From JANELJ01 sp024511395 (GTDB lineage: Bacteria > Pseudomonadota > Gammaproteobacteria > GRL18): DNA of 64,000 nucleotides. Made by a program: the position numbers and the translations under genes. The notes under the pieces were generated by a model. It had not been told where the DNA came from. It worked only from the letters and a program-made list of their open reading frames with translations, and made no database searches. The DNA is taken from the NCBI GenBank assembly GCA_963681975.1, contig OY820613.1, positions 3,782,001 to 3,846,000 of the forward strand, read 5' to 3'. How positions within the stretch are numbered: position 1 is the first letter of the stretch; every line of letters starts with the position of its first letter. Positions 33,447 through 43,551 of this stretch are shown here, in pieces.

Positions 33447-34606
33447 AATAACTGTTCCGAAATGGTGTCCATATAAATGGAACTTAAGCTTTGTTTATCG
33501 AACAAAGAAATTAACCAAAACAACCTGATCAAATAAAGCTTAAGTATGAATAATATTATAACGGAACTGAGCCGTCCTGTACGCCGACGGTTAAAAAAGT
33601 CGTACAATTTAATACAGATGGTAACTACAGAAGTCGGGCTGAAGCTATTTTACTCCTGCATCAGTGCTACAGTAGGAAACAGGTTTCCCAATTACTGAAT
33701 GCCAGCCGAACAAGCATAAGAAAATGGGTACAACGCTTTGAACAATTTGGTGAATCAGCCCTGTTTCCGGAAAACCGTGGCAGAACACCCTATAGTATCA
33801 ATGAAACCATTAGTACCCGTTTACTGGAACTGTTTCAGAAACAGCCGAAAGAATTTGGATGTTTTAACTCAAGATGGACTTCGGAATTATTAACCCGGCA
33901 GGTCAACGAGGAATTTCAGACCCATATTCATTCTTCTACTATCCGGAGGTTATTACCTAAACCGGGTATAAAATGGAAACGAGCCAGCCCGACACTATGC
34001 ATACAGGATAAGGAAAAAGCTCTTAAAATTAAGATGATAGAGAAAGCCTTGCAATCAGCCAATGCTGAGCATCCTGTATTTTATGTGGATGAAGCCGATG
34101 TTGATTTAAATCCACGTATCGGCAGTTTCTGGTCTGTAAAAGGACAACAAACCAGAATACCCACTCCTGGTAAAAACCAGAAGAATTATCTGGCCGGTGC
34201 CCTGAATGCTAAAACAGGTCAGGTTGTCTGGGTAGAATGGGAAAGTAAAAATTCATTCCTGTTTTTACGCCTGATGGCAGAGTTAAGAAAAAGATACAGG
34301 CAGGCTAAAACCATCCGATTGATAGCGGATAATTATGTTATACATAAAAGCCAGATAACGAAAACATTTCTGTCCCATAATAAAAAGTTTGAGCTGATAT
34401 TTCAGTCAGCCTATCACCCCTGAGTAAACAGAATAGAGCTATTATGGAAACAGTTACATGATACCGTAACCAGAAATCATCGGCATTCAACAATGAAAAG
34501 CCTGATGGAAGATGTTAGAAAATTTATGAATAATGTGTCCCCGTTTCCTGGTTCTGAAATTCAACAGAAAAGGTTATAGGGTGGACACCTTTTAGGATCA
34601 GCTATT
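33447..34606 (+). mobile_element. IS630-family element (1160 bp)
   Basis: Terminal repeats AATAACTGTTCCGAAATGGT and, in complement, AATAGCTGATCCTAAAAGGT are flanked by the TA duplication typical of IS630/Tc1 (33445-33446, 34607-34608). Excising the element plus one TA restores AGATACCTAGTTGCT, which is in frame in the sensor gene. Confidence 0.9.
33546..34579 (+). pseudogene. IS630-family transposase with frameshift and nonsense codon
   Basis: The start MNNIITELSRPVRRRLKK is in one frame. After an A-AAA-AAG heptamer (33593-33599) the protein continues in the -1 frame: VVQFNTDGNYRSRAEAILLLHQ, an HTH region, then the DDE domain with D (YVDEADVD) and D (LIADNYVIHKS). TGA at 34421-34423 replaces the usual Trp just before the catalytic Glu (NRIELLW). 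The heptamer could be a genuine programmed frameshift site, as in some IS families, but the TGA makes this copy dead. Confidence 0.85.
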
Positions 34607-36072
34607 TAGTTGCTCAGGTTCAGGAAATTCTCAACCAGATTACTGAAATTAAAAGCGGCAATCTAACGGCTCGTATCAAAAATATCAGCGGCCAGGATGA
34701 AATATCAGAGATTAAAAAAGGTCTTAATACCATGACTGATATTATTGCTGAGAAAATTAATAATCAGAAGCTGGCAGAAATGAAAGCCCAGCAGTTATCC
34801 TTATTTGACCCTTTAACCAATCTGCCTAATCGTCGTCTGTTAATAGAACGCCTGGAAGAAGAAATTGCCCGTAATTACCGTCATAGAATTACCGGGGCTC
34901 TGTTGTTTATTGATCTGGATGATTTTAAAACCGTTAATGATACCTGCGGTCATCGGGTAGGAGATTTACTATTACAGGAAGCAGCAAAACGTCTGGGCGG
35001 GGATGAATTTGTTGTGGTGTTATCGGATTTGAGCCCGGATCAGATAACAGCCTCAGCACAGGCTAATACCACGACCAGTAAAATTCTGGAGATCCTCAGA
35101 CAGCCCTATACTATAGAAGGGCAGCAGCATCAGATCAGCTGCAGTATCGGTATTGTATTATTTCCGGAAGAAAGCCGGGACAGTCATGACCTGGTTAAAT
35201 ATGCTGATATTGCCATGTGCCAGGCTAAAAACAGTGGTAAAAACACCATTAAGCAGTTTTCCAGTTATATGCAGAATATTCTGGAACACCGTCTGTATTT
35301 ACAGAATGAATTACGTACTGCAATAAAACACAAGGCGCTGAGTATTTATCTGCAGCCTCAGTATAATACTGAGTGGCAGATCATATCTGCAGAAACCCTA
35401 GTGCACTGGAAGCATCCGGAAAAAGGCTTTATTTCTCCAGCTGAATTTATACCGGTTGCTGAAGAATCGGGTCAGATCCATACATTGGGTAAAATAGTCA
35501 TGTCCCTGTTGCTGGAGCGTCTGTAGGAAATTTTAGCCGGAGAAGTGCCGGAAACATTCAAACGGGTTGCTATTAATGTCAGTCCCTTGGAATTCAGTCG
35601 TAAGGACTTTGTTGATGAAGTAAAAAAACTGCTGGATAAATATCAGATACCCGCTCACTTCCTGGAACTGGAAATAACGGAACAGACCTTGGTGGTAAAC
35701 TTTTCTCTGTTTGCAGAAAAAATGAAACAGATGCAGAAAATGGGTATTCGTTTCTCTATTGACGATTTTGGTACTGGATACTCCTCTCTGTCTTATCTGA
35801 AATTACTGCCGGTTAATATGCTTAAAATTGATCGCACTTTTATTCGTGATATCGGGATTGATAAAAATGATGATGCTATTGTCAGAACCATTATTATGAT
35901 GGCAAAAAACCTGGTACTTGAAGTGATTGCTGAAGGGGTGGAAAATAAGGAGCAGCTGGATTTTCTGCTGGCTAATGACTGTCAGCTGTTTCAGGGGTAC
36001 TATTTTTCAAAGCCGGTTGCAGTGGCTGAGTTTGTAAAACAATTAATGGACAATAATAAAAATAATGATTAA
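34607..36072 (+). pseudogene. Sensor gene, HAMP-GGDEF-EAL 3' part
   Basis: The frame resumes with a HAMP domain, then a diguanylate cyclase domain (LFDPLTNLPNRRLL, LFIDLDDFKTVND, GGDEFVVVL) and an EAL domain. Three defects are visible beyond the IS insertions. About 13 residues are missing just before GGDEF (AAKRL-GGDEF). The EAL signature reads ETLVHW instead of EALLRW, which removes a metal ligand context. A TAG at 35524-35526 cuts the EAL domain. The downstream part (LEITEQTLV, IDDFGTGYSSLSYL, VIAEGVE) is otherwise well kept, so the decay is recent. Confidence 0.85.
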
Positions 36073-36077
36073 ACAGG

Positions 36078-37463
36078 GTGTTTACTGAAAAAATGACTCG
36101 TCTGTTAACACAATTACTGGCAGTGTTCTTCTGTGGCGCTTTTTCATTAACGGTACTGGCACAGCTCAGCCTGACCGATGAAGAACGCAGCTATCTGTAC
36201 AGTAAAAAGAAAATCACCATGTGCATCGATCCGGCCTGGATGCCGCTGGAGAAAATTGAAAAGGGTAAACACATTGGTATGACTGCCGACTATATGGCTA
36301 TTTTGCAAAAGAAAATCGGTGTGCCTATTGAACTGGTGCCTACTATATCCTGGACACAATCCATCGAATACGCTAAAGCCAGAAAATGTGATATTTTTTC
36401 TCTGGCTATGCCCACAGAAGAACGGCTGACCTATATGGATTTTACCCGGCCGTATCTGACTATTCCTCTGGTTCTGGCGACTAAAATGGATAAGTTTTTT
36501 GTGGTGGATATTTCTAAACTTGAGGGAAAAAAACTGGGGATTGTGAAAGGCTATGCCTTTGGGGAAATACTCAGAGATAAATATCCTGGCCTGATCATTG
36601 TTGACGTGGACTCACTTTATGACGGGCTGGAAAAAGTAAACCGTAGAGAACTCTACGGTTTTATCGGTACTCTGATCACTATTGGTTATGAGTCACAGAG
36701 AAATTTTGTGGGAGAAATTAAAATTGCCGGTAAATTTGATGAACAGTGGCAATTAGGAGTTGTCATCCGTAATGATAAACCGCTGTTAAAAACCATTTTT
36801 GATAAAGCTATAGCGGATATTTCTGAAAAACAGAAACAGGATATTTTAAACCAGTGGCTGGCAATCCGTTATGAACAGGTTGTTAATTACAGGGATTTAT
36901 GGCCGTGGCTTATTCTGAGTGCGGTGTTTATTCTATACCGTTTTTATGTTCTGAGAAAATACAATGAACAGTTAAAATGCCTGAGTATTACCGATAACCT
37001 GACTCAAATTTATAACCGCCTGAAGCTGGATGCAGAACTGGAACAACAGGCTAATCTGTATGACAGGTATAAGCAGCCCTTCAGTGTTATGATAATTGAT
37101 ATTGACCTGTTTAAACAGGTTAATGACCGTTATGGACATCAGTCCGGCGATGTGGTGCTGGTTGAATTTACCCAGGCTATTAAAAAACATATCCGTAAAA
37201 CTGACATTTTCGGACGCTGGGGCGGCGAAGAATTTATGCTGATAATTCCTAATACCGATATTCATAAAGCCATGATTCAGGCAGAAAAATTAAGACTATT
37301 AATAGCTAAACATAACTTTAAAATTGTTGGACATTTAACCGCCAGTTTTGGTGTGGCTCAGTTTGATGAGGAAAATAATACTATTAAACAGCTTATTTCA
37401 AAGGCGGATAAAGCATTATACCAAGCTAAAGATCAGGGTGGAAACCGGGTGGTCAGGCTTTGA
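36078..37463 (+). CDS. Diguanylate cyclase with periplasmic SBP_bac_3 sensor domain
   Basis: The 461-residue protein has a signal/anchor segment, a periplasmic amino-acid-binding-protein-like domain (about 35-265: ITMCIDPAWMPLEKIEKGKHIGM, FTRPYLTIPLVLAT), one membrane helix (about 275-295, WPWLILSAVFILYRFYV) and a GGDEF domain with an active-type GGEEF loop (about 380) and DIDLFKQVNDRYGHQSGD. It should make cyclic-di-GMP in response to a periplasmic solute. The GTG at 36078 is the longest start; the ATG at 36093 is equally plausible. It is intact, unlike the sensor gene 5 bp upstream, and probably was its operon partner. Confidence 0.9.
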   Translation: MFTEKMTRLLTQLLAVFFCGAFSLTVLAQLSLTDEERSYLYSKKKITMCIDPAWMPLEKIEKGKHIGMTADYMAILQKKIGVPIELVPTISWTQSIEYAKARKCDIFSLAMPTEERLTYMDFTRPYLTIPLVLATKMDKFFVVDISKLEGKKLGIVKGYAFGEILRDKYPGLIIVDVDSLYDGLEKVNRRELYGFIGTLITIGYESQRNFVGEIKIAGKFDEQWQLGVVIRNDKPLLKTIFDKAIADISEKQKQDILNQWLAIRYEQVVNYRDLWPWLILSAVFILYRFYVLRKYNEQLKCLSITDNLTQIYNRLKLDAELEQQANLYDRYKQPFSVMIIDIDLFKQVNDRYGHQSGDVVLVEFTQAIKKHIRKTDIFGRWGGEEFMLIIPNTDIHKAMIQAEKLRLLIAKHNFKIVGHLTASFGVAQFDEENNTIKQLISKADKALYQAKDQGGNRVVRL

Positions 37464-37702
37464 TTATTACATTTAAACCTGAAGGCTCCCCACAAATTTA
37501 AACCATTGTGCAGAGGCACATCACGTCCTGGTTCAATTGTGTAAATGCTTTTTTCAAATCCTTCATGTAAATTTTATACCGTTTGTCATTTATAATTTGT
37601 TTTGCAATATAGATGAATGGTAACCGTCAAATAAAACCCACCTTCAAAAATTATCTCAAACCGGTCAGACTATGATCTTCAATTCACAATCCGGAGAGAT
37701 AA

Positions 37703-38027
37703 ATGACCCCAGCCAATTCAAAAGATGCTTCGATGAAGCTTCACATCGAGGCGAGCCAGGTCAGTAAATTAAGTCAGGCAACCTATTGTCAACAACATAA
37801 TATCCCCACTCATATTTTTAGCTATTATCGTAAGAAACTGGGGTATGTTACGCCATCTAAAACAGACAGTAGCAAAAGTCAGTTTATTCCATAACCTGCT
37901 GGCTAAGTCCATCAATGCTGGTACCGTCAAAATAAGCCACACTAATGGTTTTAGTCTGGAAATTAATTCTGATACGGATCTAAATCAGATAAAGCCTGTC
38001 CTGGAATTACTCAGGACTGTTTCATGA
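37703..38027 (+). pseudogene. IS66 TnpA, frameshifted
   Basis: The frame from 37703 encodes an IS66 OrfA HTH protein (LSQATYCQQHNIPTHIFSYYRKKLG) and ends early after SQFIP at 37894. The normal C-terminus (NLLAKSINAGTVKISHTNGFSLEI...VLELLRTVS) is in another frame from about 37890 to 38027. A one-base change near 37890 explains this. Confidence 0.8.
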
Positions 38028-38380
38028 TAAATGGTATCCCTGTCAATCAGGTGTATCTGGTTTCTGGTGTCACCGATATGAGAAAAGCCACGCCGGGATT
38101 ATCACTGCTTGTTTCAGAACAATTGGAGCATGCTCCCTTTGATGGCAGTGTTTTTGTTTTTTGTAACCGCCAAAGGGATAAGCTCAAAATTCTCTATTGG
38201 GGACGTAATGGTTTCTGGCTTTACAACCACACCCTGGAAAAAGGCAAGTTTCAGTGGCCGAGTGAAAAAGACCCACAAACACTCTCATTAACCCTGCGAG
38301 AATTACAATGGTTACTGGATGGTTTATCCTATACACAGTGCCATGCCCATCCTGAAATTCATGGTCTGAAAAACAACTGA
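38024..38380 (+). CDS. IS66 TnpB accessory protein
   Basis: The 118-residue protein is a full IS66 Orf2: YLVSGVTDMRKATPGLSLLV, FVFCNRQRDKLKILYWGRNGFWLY, LTLRELQWLLDGL. It is needed for IS66 transposition together with TnpC, with an unknown biochemical role. Its start overlaps the tnpA stop. An inverted repeat (AAACAGCATTAAAT and its complement at about 38379-38446) follows. Confidence 0.85.
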   Translation: MINGIPVNQVYLVSGVTDMRKATPGLSLLVSEQLEHAPFDGSVFVFCNRQRDKLKILYWGRNGFWLYNHTLEKGKFQWPSEKDPQTLSLTLRELQWLLDGLSYTQCHAHPEIHGLKNN

Positions 38381-38503
38381 AACAGCATTAAATGCTTGAA
38401 TAAAATAGAATAAAACCAAGAATTTAATGCTGTTTTTTAGTATAATAAAGACTGGAGTTCAAGCGATAAAATACTACCAGAAGACACCCCTGCACTGCAG
38501 AAT

Positions 38504-39536
38504 ATGGTGCTTGAACTCCAGTCAAAAGTGAGCTGGAATGAAGAGCAGTTTCGCCTGTTACAACACAAACAGTTTGGATCTTCCAGTGAAAAAGAGCCTC
38601 ATCCTGACTTCTTTAATGAGGCTGAAACGCTGGCAGACGAAGCTGAGCCAGAAGCCCGTGAAACCATCACTTATGAGCGTAAAAAGCCCGGTCGTAAGCC
38701 TTTACCAAAAGACTTGCCTCGTAAAGTGATTCGTCATAAATTATCCGAGTCAGAGCAACTGGAAATCATTCCGGCTCAGGTTTATGTGGTTGAACATGTT
38801 CAGGTAAAATACGCGTGTCGTGCTTGTGAAGAAGGTATTAAGATAGCGGCCAAACCCGCACAACCCATTCCCGGAAGTATTGCCTCACCCAGTTTACTGG
38901 TCTATATCATTGTTTCCAGGTTTCTGGATAGTTTGCCACTCTATCGACAGGAAGCAATATTCAACCGCTATAAGATTGATATTTCCAGAGCCAGCATGTC
39001 CAACTGGGTGCTCAAATCAGCTGAATTGCTTAAGCCTTTCTATAATCGACTCCTGTACTACCTCATTATACAGAAAATTATCCAGGCAGATGAAACTACT
39101 TTGCGGGTGATCAATGATGGCCGTGAGAACACCTCGAAGTCTTATATGTGGCTTTATCAAAGTGGGGACTATGCCCCCGAGTACCCCGTTGTTTTGTATG
39201 AGTATCAGCCCACCCGTGCTGGTCAGCATGCTAAAGCATTTTTAACGGGATTCCCAGGCTATCTGCAAACGGATAGTTTCCCTGGTTATCATATCTTTGA
39301 CGGTGACGACAGTGATGTTATCTTGCTGGGATGAATGGCGCATGTCCGGCGTAAATTCCACGATGCCTTAAAAGCATTGCCCAAAGACAAACAGAAAAAG
39401 CCGGGCATGGTACAGATGGCTATCAGCAAAATAGCTAAGTTGTATGCAATTGAAAAACAAATAAAATACCTCAATGCTGAACAACGCTATCTTATTCGTC
39501 AGGAAAAAAGCAAACCCTTACTGGATGACTTTAAAC
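38504..39536 (+). pseudogene. IS66 TnpC, damaged and truncated
   Basis: The frame begins inside the N-terminal coiled region (LELQSKVSWNEEQFRLLQHKQFG), lacks about 18 residues that hold the CGCGH zinc motif in IS66 element 3, and reaches two catalytic Asp regions (IIQADETT, YLQTDSFPGY). TGA at 39332-39334 replaces the usual Cys before WAHVRRKFH-like sequence (here MAHVRRKFH). It is cut after LLDDFK by IS66 element 2, so the catalytic Glu is absent. Confidence 0.85.
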
Positions 39537-40547
39537 GTGAGCGCCAATTAATCCCACATTGATCTGCTACCCCACCTACTGTAACGCCTGAATTTTTTCA
39601 GCACACAGCCAGGGCAGTAAATCATCAAATGCTTCAGGCTCTGCATGACGCCCCAGCCTGGGTAACTCTGTCAGAATGTAACGGATATAAGCAAACGGCT
39701 CCGGTTTATTGGCTTTGGCCGTTTCAATCAAACTGTAAAGCGTCGCACTGGCCATAGCGCCATTGGGTGTCTGACTGAACAGCCAGTTTTTTCTGCCAAT
39801 CACAAACGGTTTGATGCGCCGTTCGGCGGCATTATTATCAATCTCCGGATGACTATCTTCAATGTAGCAGGTTAACTGAGTCCATTGATTTAAAGCATAA
39901 TGAATGGCCTTGCCCGGAAGTTGTTTGGGCGGTACCTGCTCAGCGGATTTATCCAGCCATTGCTTAAACTGATTTAATATGGGCTGACTTTTCTTTTGAC
40001 GAACAAGATAACGCTGCTCTGCACTCATGGTTTTGCACTGCTTTTCAATGGCATACAGTTTGGCAATGGTGTTAAGTGCCATATGAGCCTTGCCGGGTTT
40101 CACGTTTTTACCCTTAAGGGCTTTAATCACCTCATCAAACTTACGCCAGGCATGAGCCCGGCAACCGACAGAGACAATGCCATTTTGCGGGGTACACACC
40201 TGGGCATAACCGCTATAGCCATCGGTTTGAAGATATTGACCTTTAAAATCCTGCAGGTAGTTTTTGGCAAACAGCCCACTGCGCCCGGGCTGATAATCAT
40301 AAATAATAACAGGTGGAGATGCACCGCTACTGCCGCTTTGGTACAACCACATATAAGACTGACTTTGTGCCTTTCTTCCCGGTTCATTGAGCACCTGAAC
40401 CGGAGTTTCATCGGCCTGGATAATGGATTGCTGTAACTGATAATGAATAAGTCGTTGCAACAGAGGTTGATTTAGTTGGGCTGTTTTTATCATCCAGTTA
40501 GCCATGCTGGTGCGGTTAATATCAATATTCAGACGTTTAAATATGGC
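39537..40547 (-). mobile_element. IS66-family element 2, truncated
   Basis: The end GTGAGCGCCAATTAATCCCA (39537) is identical to that of IS66 element 3. The element runs on the minus strand to 40547, where IS10-like sequence resumes in mid-gene. tnpA, tnpB and the N-terminus of tnpC are missing. Confidence 0.85.
39576..40547 (-). pseudogene. IS66 TnpC, C-terminal part
   Basis: About 310 residues are readable, with DDE residues in IIQADETPVQV, YLQTDGYSGY and NNAAERRIKPFVIGRKNWLF, and the ending PWLCAEKIQALQ. It is about 97% like the same part of IS66 element 3. The N-terminal 200 residues are lost at the 40547 junction. Confidence 0.9.
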
Positions 40548-41175
40548 TTAAATGAACATTCCCCCTGACTCTTCCAAGCCAATACCACCCCCTGGATTCA
40601 ACGGATTTAAACCAGGTAATGCGATAAATCGCATCACTGATTAAGATAGGCTTGCTTCCATCGGGCAGCAGTCTTTCGAGTTCATCAAGCAGAGCATCAT
40701 GGGCCACATTACTATTAAGCTCTGATTCCTGATAGCATTTTTCATAAATGGTTAAAGCTCTACCGCCCATCGGAATAGACACCCGTAATAGTTGAAAGAG
40801 ACTTTGCCACTGTATTGGAGGCCAATCAACAATCAGTAGTGGATGGGGCTCTTTGCCAATTAAGTAGTCTGTCATCATTTTATAAATTAAAGAGCGCTCT
40901 TGATGAAGTTTATTATTACCTATCAATCTATCCATGCGCTTTATATCATGTTTGGTGCTGGTGACAGAATTTTCTCTTAAATTCCTCACCAAACTGGTTA
41001 CACTAATTTGGTGGTGGTTTATACCTGATAATACTCCAGCCATTAAGGCATTTAAACGGGTTTTATGGATATCAGGGCAGGTTCTTTCTAACATTTTATG
41101 TAATAATTTAGCGGCTTTCATGGGGTTCTTTTGATTTATTTTTTGGTCGAAACAAATTTGTTCATATTTCACCAT
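40548..41175 (-). pseudogene. IS10-like transposase, N-terminal part
   Basis: From ATG 41175 the frame encodes about 209 residues typical of IS10: LLHKMLERTCPDIHKTRLNALMAGV, LIVDWPPIQW (first Asp), GRALTIYEKCYQESE, ILISDAIYRITWFKSVESRGWYWLGRVRGNV (second Asp). It then reads a few residues of IS66 sequence and stops. The catalytic Glu region is missing; only a C-terminal scrap remains at 37479-37619. Confidence 0.88.
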
Positions 41176-41241
41176 GAAAGTCGATCTTATTTAAACCTCG
41201 AATTTTCTAATAAATTCGTGGGGATACATCAGCATTTAAAC

Positions 41242-41567
41242 CTCAAAAAGAGTGAAATATAAGGTAAAACCCTATTGCATGTCGTGTTTTTTTTTGCATA
41301 TCCTTGTCTCGACTATTGGATTTTTTATAGAAATCCGTTATAGTCGAGTGGCCTGCAATGACTCAAGGCGGTTTTTTCGTTAAGTATTTTCAGATAAAAC
41401 ATTTGTAACAAACTTTTATCCGTAAAATCCTGATACAGTCAAATCCTCATTGTTTCATCTGCACAACCCTAATAACGTAAGTCATTATCAGTTCGGTCGG
41501 ATTTTTGTCGGACCTGAATGAAATAGTTACTTGCTTTGTAATTTAAGTTAGTTTTAGGATTTATACA
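41242..41567. promoter_or_regulatory. Leader region of the cold-shock gene
   Basis: This AT-rich stretch of about 326 bp has no ORF. It holds an interrupted hairpin (TCGACTAT at 41309-41316 with ATAGTCGA at 41340-41347 and an inner GGATTT/AAATCC pairing) and a T10 run near 41286. Cold-shock genes often have long structured leaders that control translation by temperature. The start is preceded by TTAGGATT. Confidence 0.45.
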
Positions 41568-41771
41568 ATGAGTACTGGTACAGTTAAGTGGTTCAACGAA
41601 TCTAAAGGTTATGGTTTTATCAGCCCTGATGACGGCAGCGATGATGTTTTTGTACATTTTCGTGCAATTTTAGGTGATGGTTTTAAAACTCTGAACAAAG
41701 GTCAGAGAGTAACCTATGAAGTGGAAAAAGGCCCGAAAGGTTTGCAGACTACACAAGTGCAACCACAGTAA
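41568..41771 (+). CDS. CspA-family cold-shock protein
   Basis: The 67-residue protein is one cold-shock domain with RNP1 KGYGFISP (residues 13-20) and RNP2 DVFVHF (26-31). It binds single-stranded RNA and DNA and melts RNA structure. Which Csp paralogue it is cannot be told. A long leader and a terminator enclose it as a single gene. Confidence 0.95.
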   Translation: MSTGTVKWFNESKGYGFISPDDGSDDVFVHFRAILGDGFKTLNKGQRVTYEVEKGPKGLQTTQVQPQ

Positions 41772-41793
41772 AAAAACTGTTTCACAAAAAAAG

Positions 41794-41854
41794 CCCCTTA
41801 GTCGAAGTCAAATGAGTCATAAGGCTCTTTGTCATAAGATAAGGGTTTTTTTTT
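41794..41854 (+). terminator. Terminator of the cold-shock gene
   Basis: CCCCTTA (41794-41800) pairs with TAAGGG (41840-41845) around an inner imperfect hairpin, followed by nine T. The gap to the next start is 35 bp. Confidence 0.7.
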
Positions 41855-41889
41855 GCCTGTTGAAATGTTTTGTATAAGTCAGGATAGAT

Positions 41890-43551
41890 ATGAATTTTAT
41901 TAACGGTCTTCATTTTAAAAATTTACGTGGCGATATATACGGCGGACTGACGGCGGCTGTAGTTGCTCTGCCGCTGGCTATGGCCATGGGGGTGGCTTCA
42001 GGGGCAGGGCCGATTGCTGGGATATACGGCGCTATATTTGTCGGTTTTTTTGCGGCGCTTCTGGGGGGGACTCCGGCTCAGGTATCAGGGCCGACCGGTC
42101 CCATGACCGTAGTAATGTCGGCTATTTTTATTCAGTACACTGGCATGTATCCGGATGATCCCATGCAGGGTGCTGCACTGGCTTTTACCGTGGTAGCACT
42201 GGGCGGACTATTTCAAATAGCCCTGGGTTTATTAAAGTTTGGTAAATATATTGAACTGGTACCCCACCCCGTGATATCCGGTTTTATGACCGGGATAGGA
42301 GGTATTATTATTTTACTGCAGCTTGGTCCCCTGTTTGGTCATGCGGCAGATTCCAAACCCCTGCAGGCGGCAGAATCCATTCCTCAATATATTCAGCAAT
42401 ATGATATGCCTTCTCTATTGTTGGGTATTGCCGCCCTTGTGATTGTTTATGGTGTGCCGTTTTTTCTGCCGCGCTTGGCTCGTCTGGTTCCCTCACCTTT
42501 GCTGGCTCTGATTATTGGCACATTATTATACCTGTTTGTTTTTCCGGACAGCGCTACGCCGGTTATTGGCGAAATACCCACCGGCTTACCCGATTTTCAT
42601 ATGCCGGTTATAGAACCTGCTTTAATGATGCAGATGATAGCATCCGGTTTAACCCTGGCTGGTCTGGGAGCTATTGATTCCTTACTGACATCGTTGGTGG
42701 CCGATAATATTACCCGAACCCAGCATAAACCGGATCGGGAACTTATTGGTCAGGGTATTGGCAATACCATAGCCGGTCTGTTTGGCGGCCTGCCGGGGGC
42801 CGGTGCGACCATGCGTACTGTGGTTAATGTCAATGCCTGTGGACGGACCCCGATATCCGGTGCACTGCACAGTATAATCCTGTTATTAATTGTACTGGGT
42901 GCAGGCTCGCTGGCCAGTGATATTCCCAAGGCAGTACTGGCCGGGATACTCATTAAAGTCGGTACGGATATTATTGACTGGGATTATCTCAAACGGCTCA
43001 GATACGCACCAAAAGCCGGGGTTATGATTATGTTAACGGTACTGTTTATTACCGTCTTTGTGGACCTGTTGCTGGCTTTTGGAGTAGGAATGGTCATGGC
43101 CAGTTTCCTGTTTATGAAACGCATGACCGATATGCAGATAGCCAATATGCGGCCCATTACTGCGCCAGGCGGTGAGGTTCCGTTAACCGATCAGGACGCC
43201 GATATAATGAAGCAGGCAGAGGGTAAAATTCTGTTGTTTCACTTAAGCGGTCCCATTAGTTTTTCATCGGCAAAAGCCATGGTCAGGCGTCATTCAGCTG
43301 TAGTGGATTATGACTATATGGTGCTGGATCTGAGTGAAGTGCCGAGTATTGATTTTACCGTGGCACTGGCTCTGGAAGATATAATCAGGGAAACTCAGGG
43401 CAGTGGACGACGGATATTTTTAACAGGCGCCTGTGAGCCTGTTTATAAAATGCTGCAGCAGCAAAAGATTTTACAGTCCCTAGAAGAAGGCAGTATTTAT
43501 AAAAACCGCCAGGATGCACTGCTGAAAATCAGGGAATTACTAAAAGCTTAA
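41890..43551 (+). CDS. SulP-family anion transporter with STAS domain
   Basis: The 553-residue protein has the membrane domain of SulP/SLC26 transporters (about 1-400: GGLTAAVVALPLAMAMGVASGAGPIAGIYG, VSGPTGPMTVV, HPVISGFMTGIGGIIILLQ) and a C-terminal STAS domain (about 435-550, MVLDLSEVPSIDF). Substrates in the family include sulfate, bicarbonate and dicarboxylates; the sequence alone does not decide. The 3' end overlaps that of the convergent gene by 12 bp. Confidence 0.9.
   Translation: MNFINGLHFKNLRGDIYGGLTAAVVALPLAMAMGVASGAGPIAGIYGAIFVGFFAALLGGTPAQVSGPTGPMTVVMSAIFIQYTGMYPDDPMQGAALAFTVVALGGLFQIALGLLKFGKYIELVPHPVISGFMTGIGGIIILLQLGPLFGHAADSKPLQAAESIPQYIQQYDMPSLLLGIAALVIVYGVPFFLPRLARLVPSPLLALIIGTLLYLFVFPDSATPVIGEIPTGLPDFHMPVIEPALMMQMIASGLTLAGLGAIDSLLTSLVADNITRTQHKPDRELIGQGIGNTIAGLFGGLPGAGATMRTVVNVNACGRTPISGALHSIILLLIVLGAGSLASDIPKAVLAGILIKVGTDIIDWDYLKRLRYAPKAGVMIMLTVLFITVFVDLLLAFGVGMVMASFLFMKRMTDMQIANMRPITAPGGEVPLTDQDADIMKQAEGKILLFHLSGPISFSSAKAMVRRHSAVVDYDYMVLDLSEVPSIDFTVALALEDIIRETQGSGRRIFLTGACEPVYKMLQQQKILQSLEEGSIYKNRQDALLKIRELLKA

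Larger units (their letters stand above)
37620..39536 (+). mobile_element. IS66-family element 1, 3' truncated
   Basis: The left end starts near GTAACCGTCAAATAAAACCC (37620). It carries tnpA, tnpB and most of tnpC on the plus strand and is cut at 39536 by IS66 element 2. Its right end is missing. Confidence 0.8.
37479..41232 (-). mobile_element. IS10-like (IS4 family) element, split by two IS66 elements
   Basis: The ends CTGAAGGCTCCCCAC and, in complement, CTGATGTATCCCCAC resemble the IS10 end CTGATGAATCCCC. A perfect 9-bp duplication CATTTAAAC flanks the whole block (37470-37478, 41233-41241), as IS10 makes. Inside, 37479-37619 is the 3' side of the element and 40548-41232 the 5' side, with IS66 sequences between. 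Confidence 0.9.

Noticed and set aside
13164..35526. In-frame TAG codons in several genes, suggesting TAG readthrough
   Set aside because: TAA and TGA interrupt other genes equally often (14875 TGA, 34421 TGA, 54168 TAA), intact genes use normal stops, and the affected genes carry other lesions. General decay explains it.
37479..41232. Composite transposon carrying cargo
   Set aside because: Only transposase genes and fragments lie inside; no passenger gene.
41505..41530. GTCGGACCTGAATGAAAT resembles the IS5 left end
   Set aside because: Only a short partial match with a base-order difference and no partner end; could be chance in the cold-shock leader.
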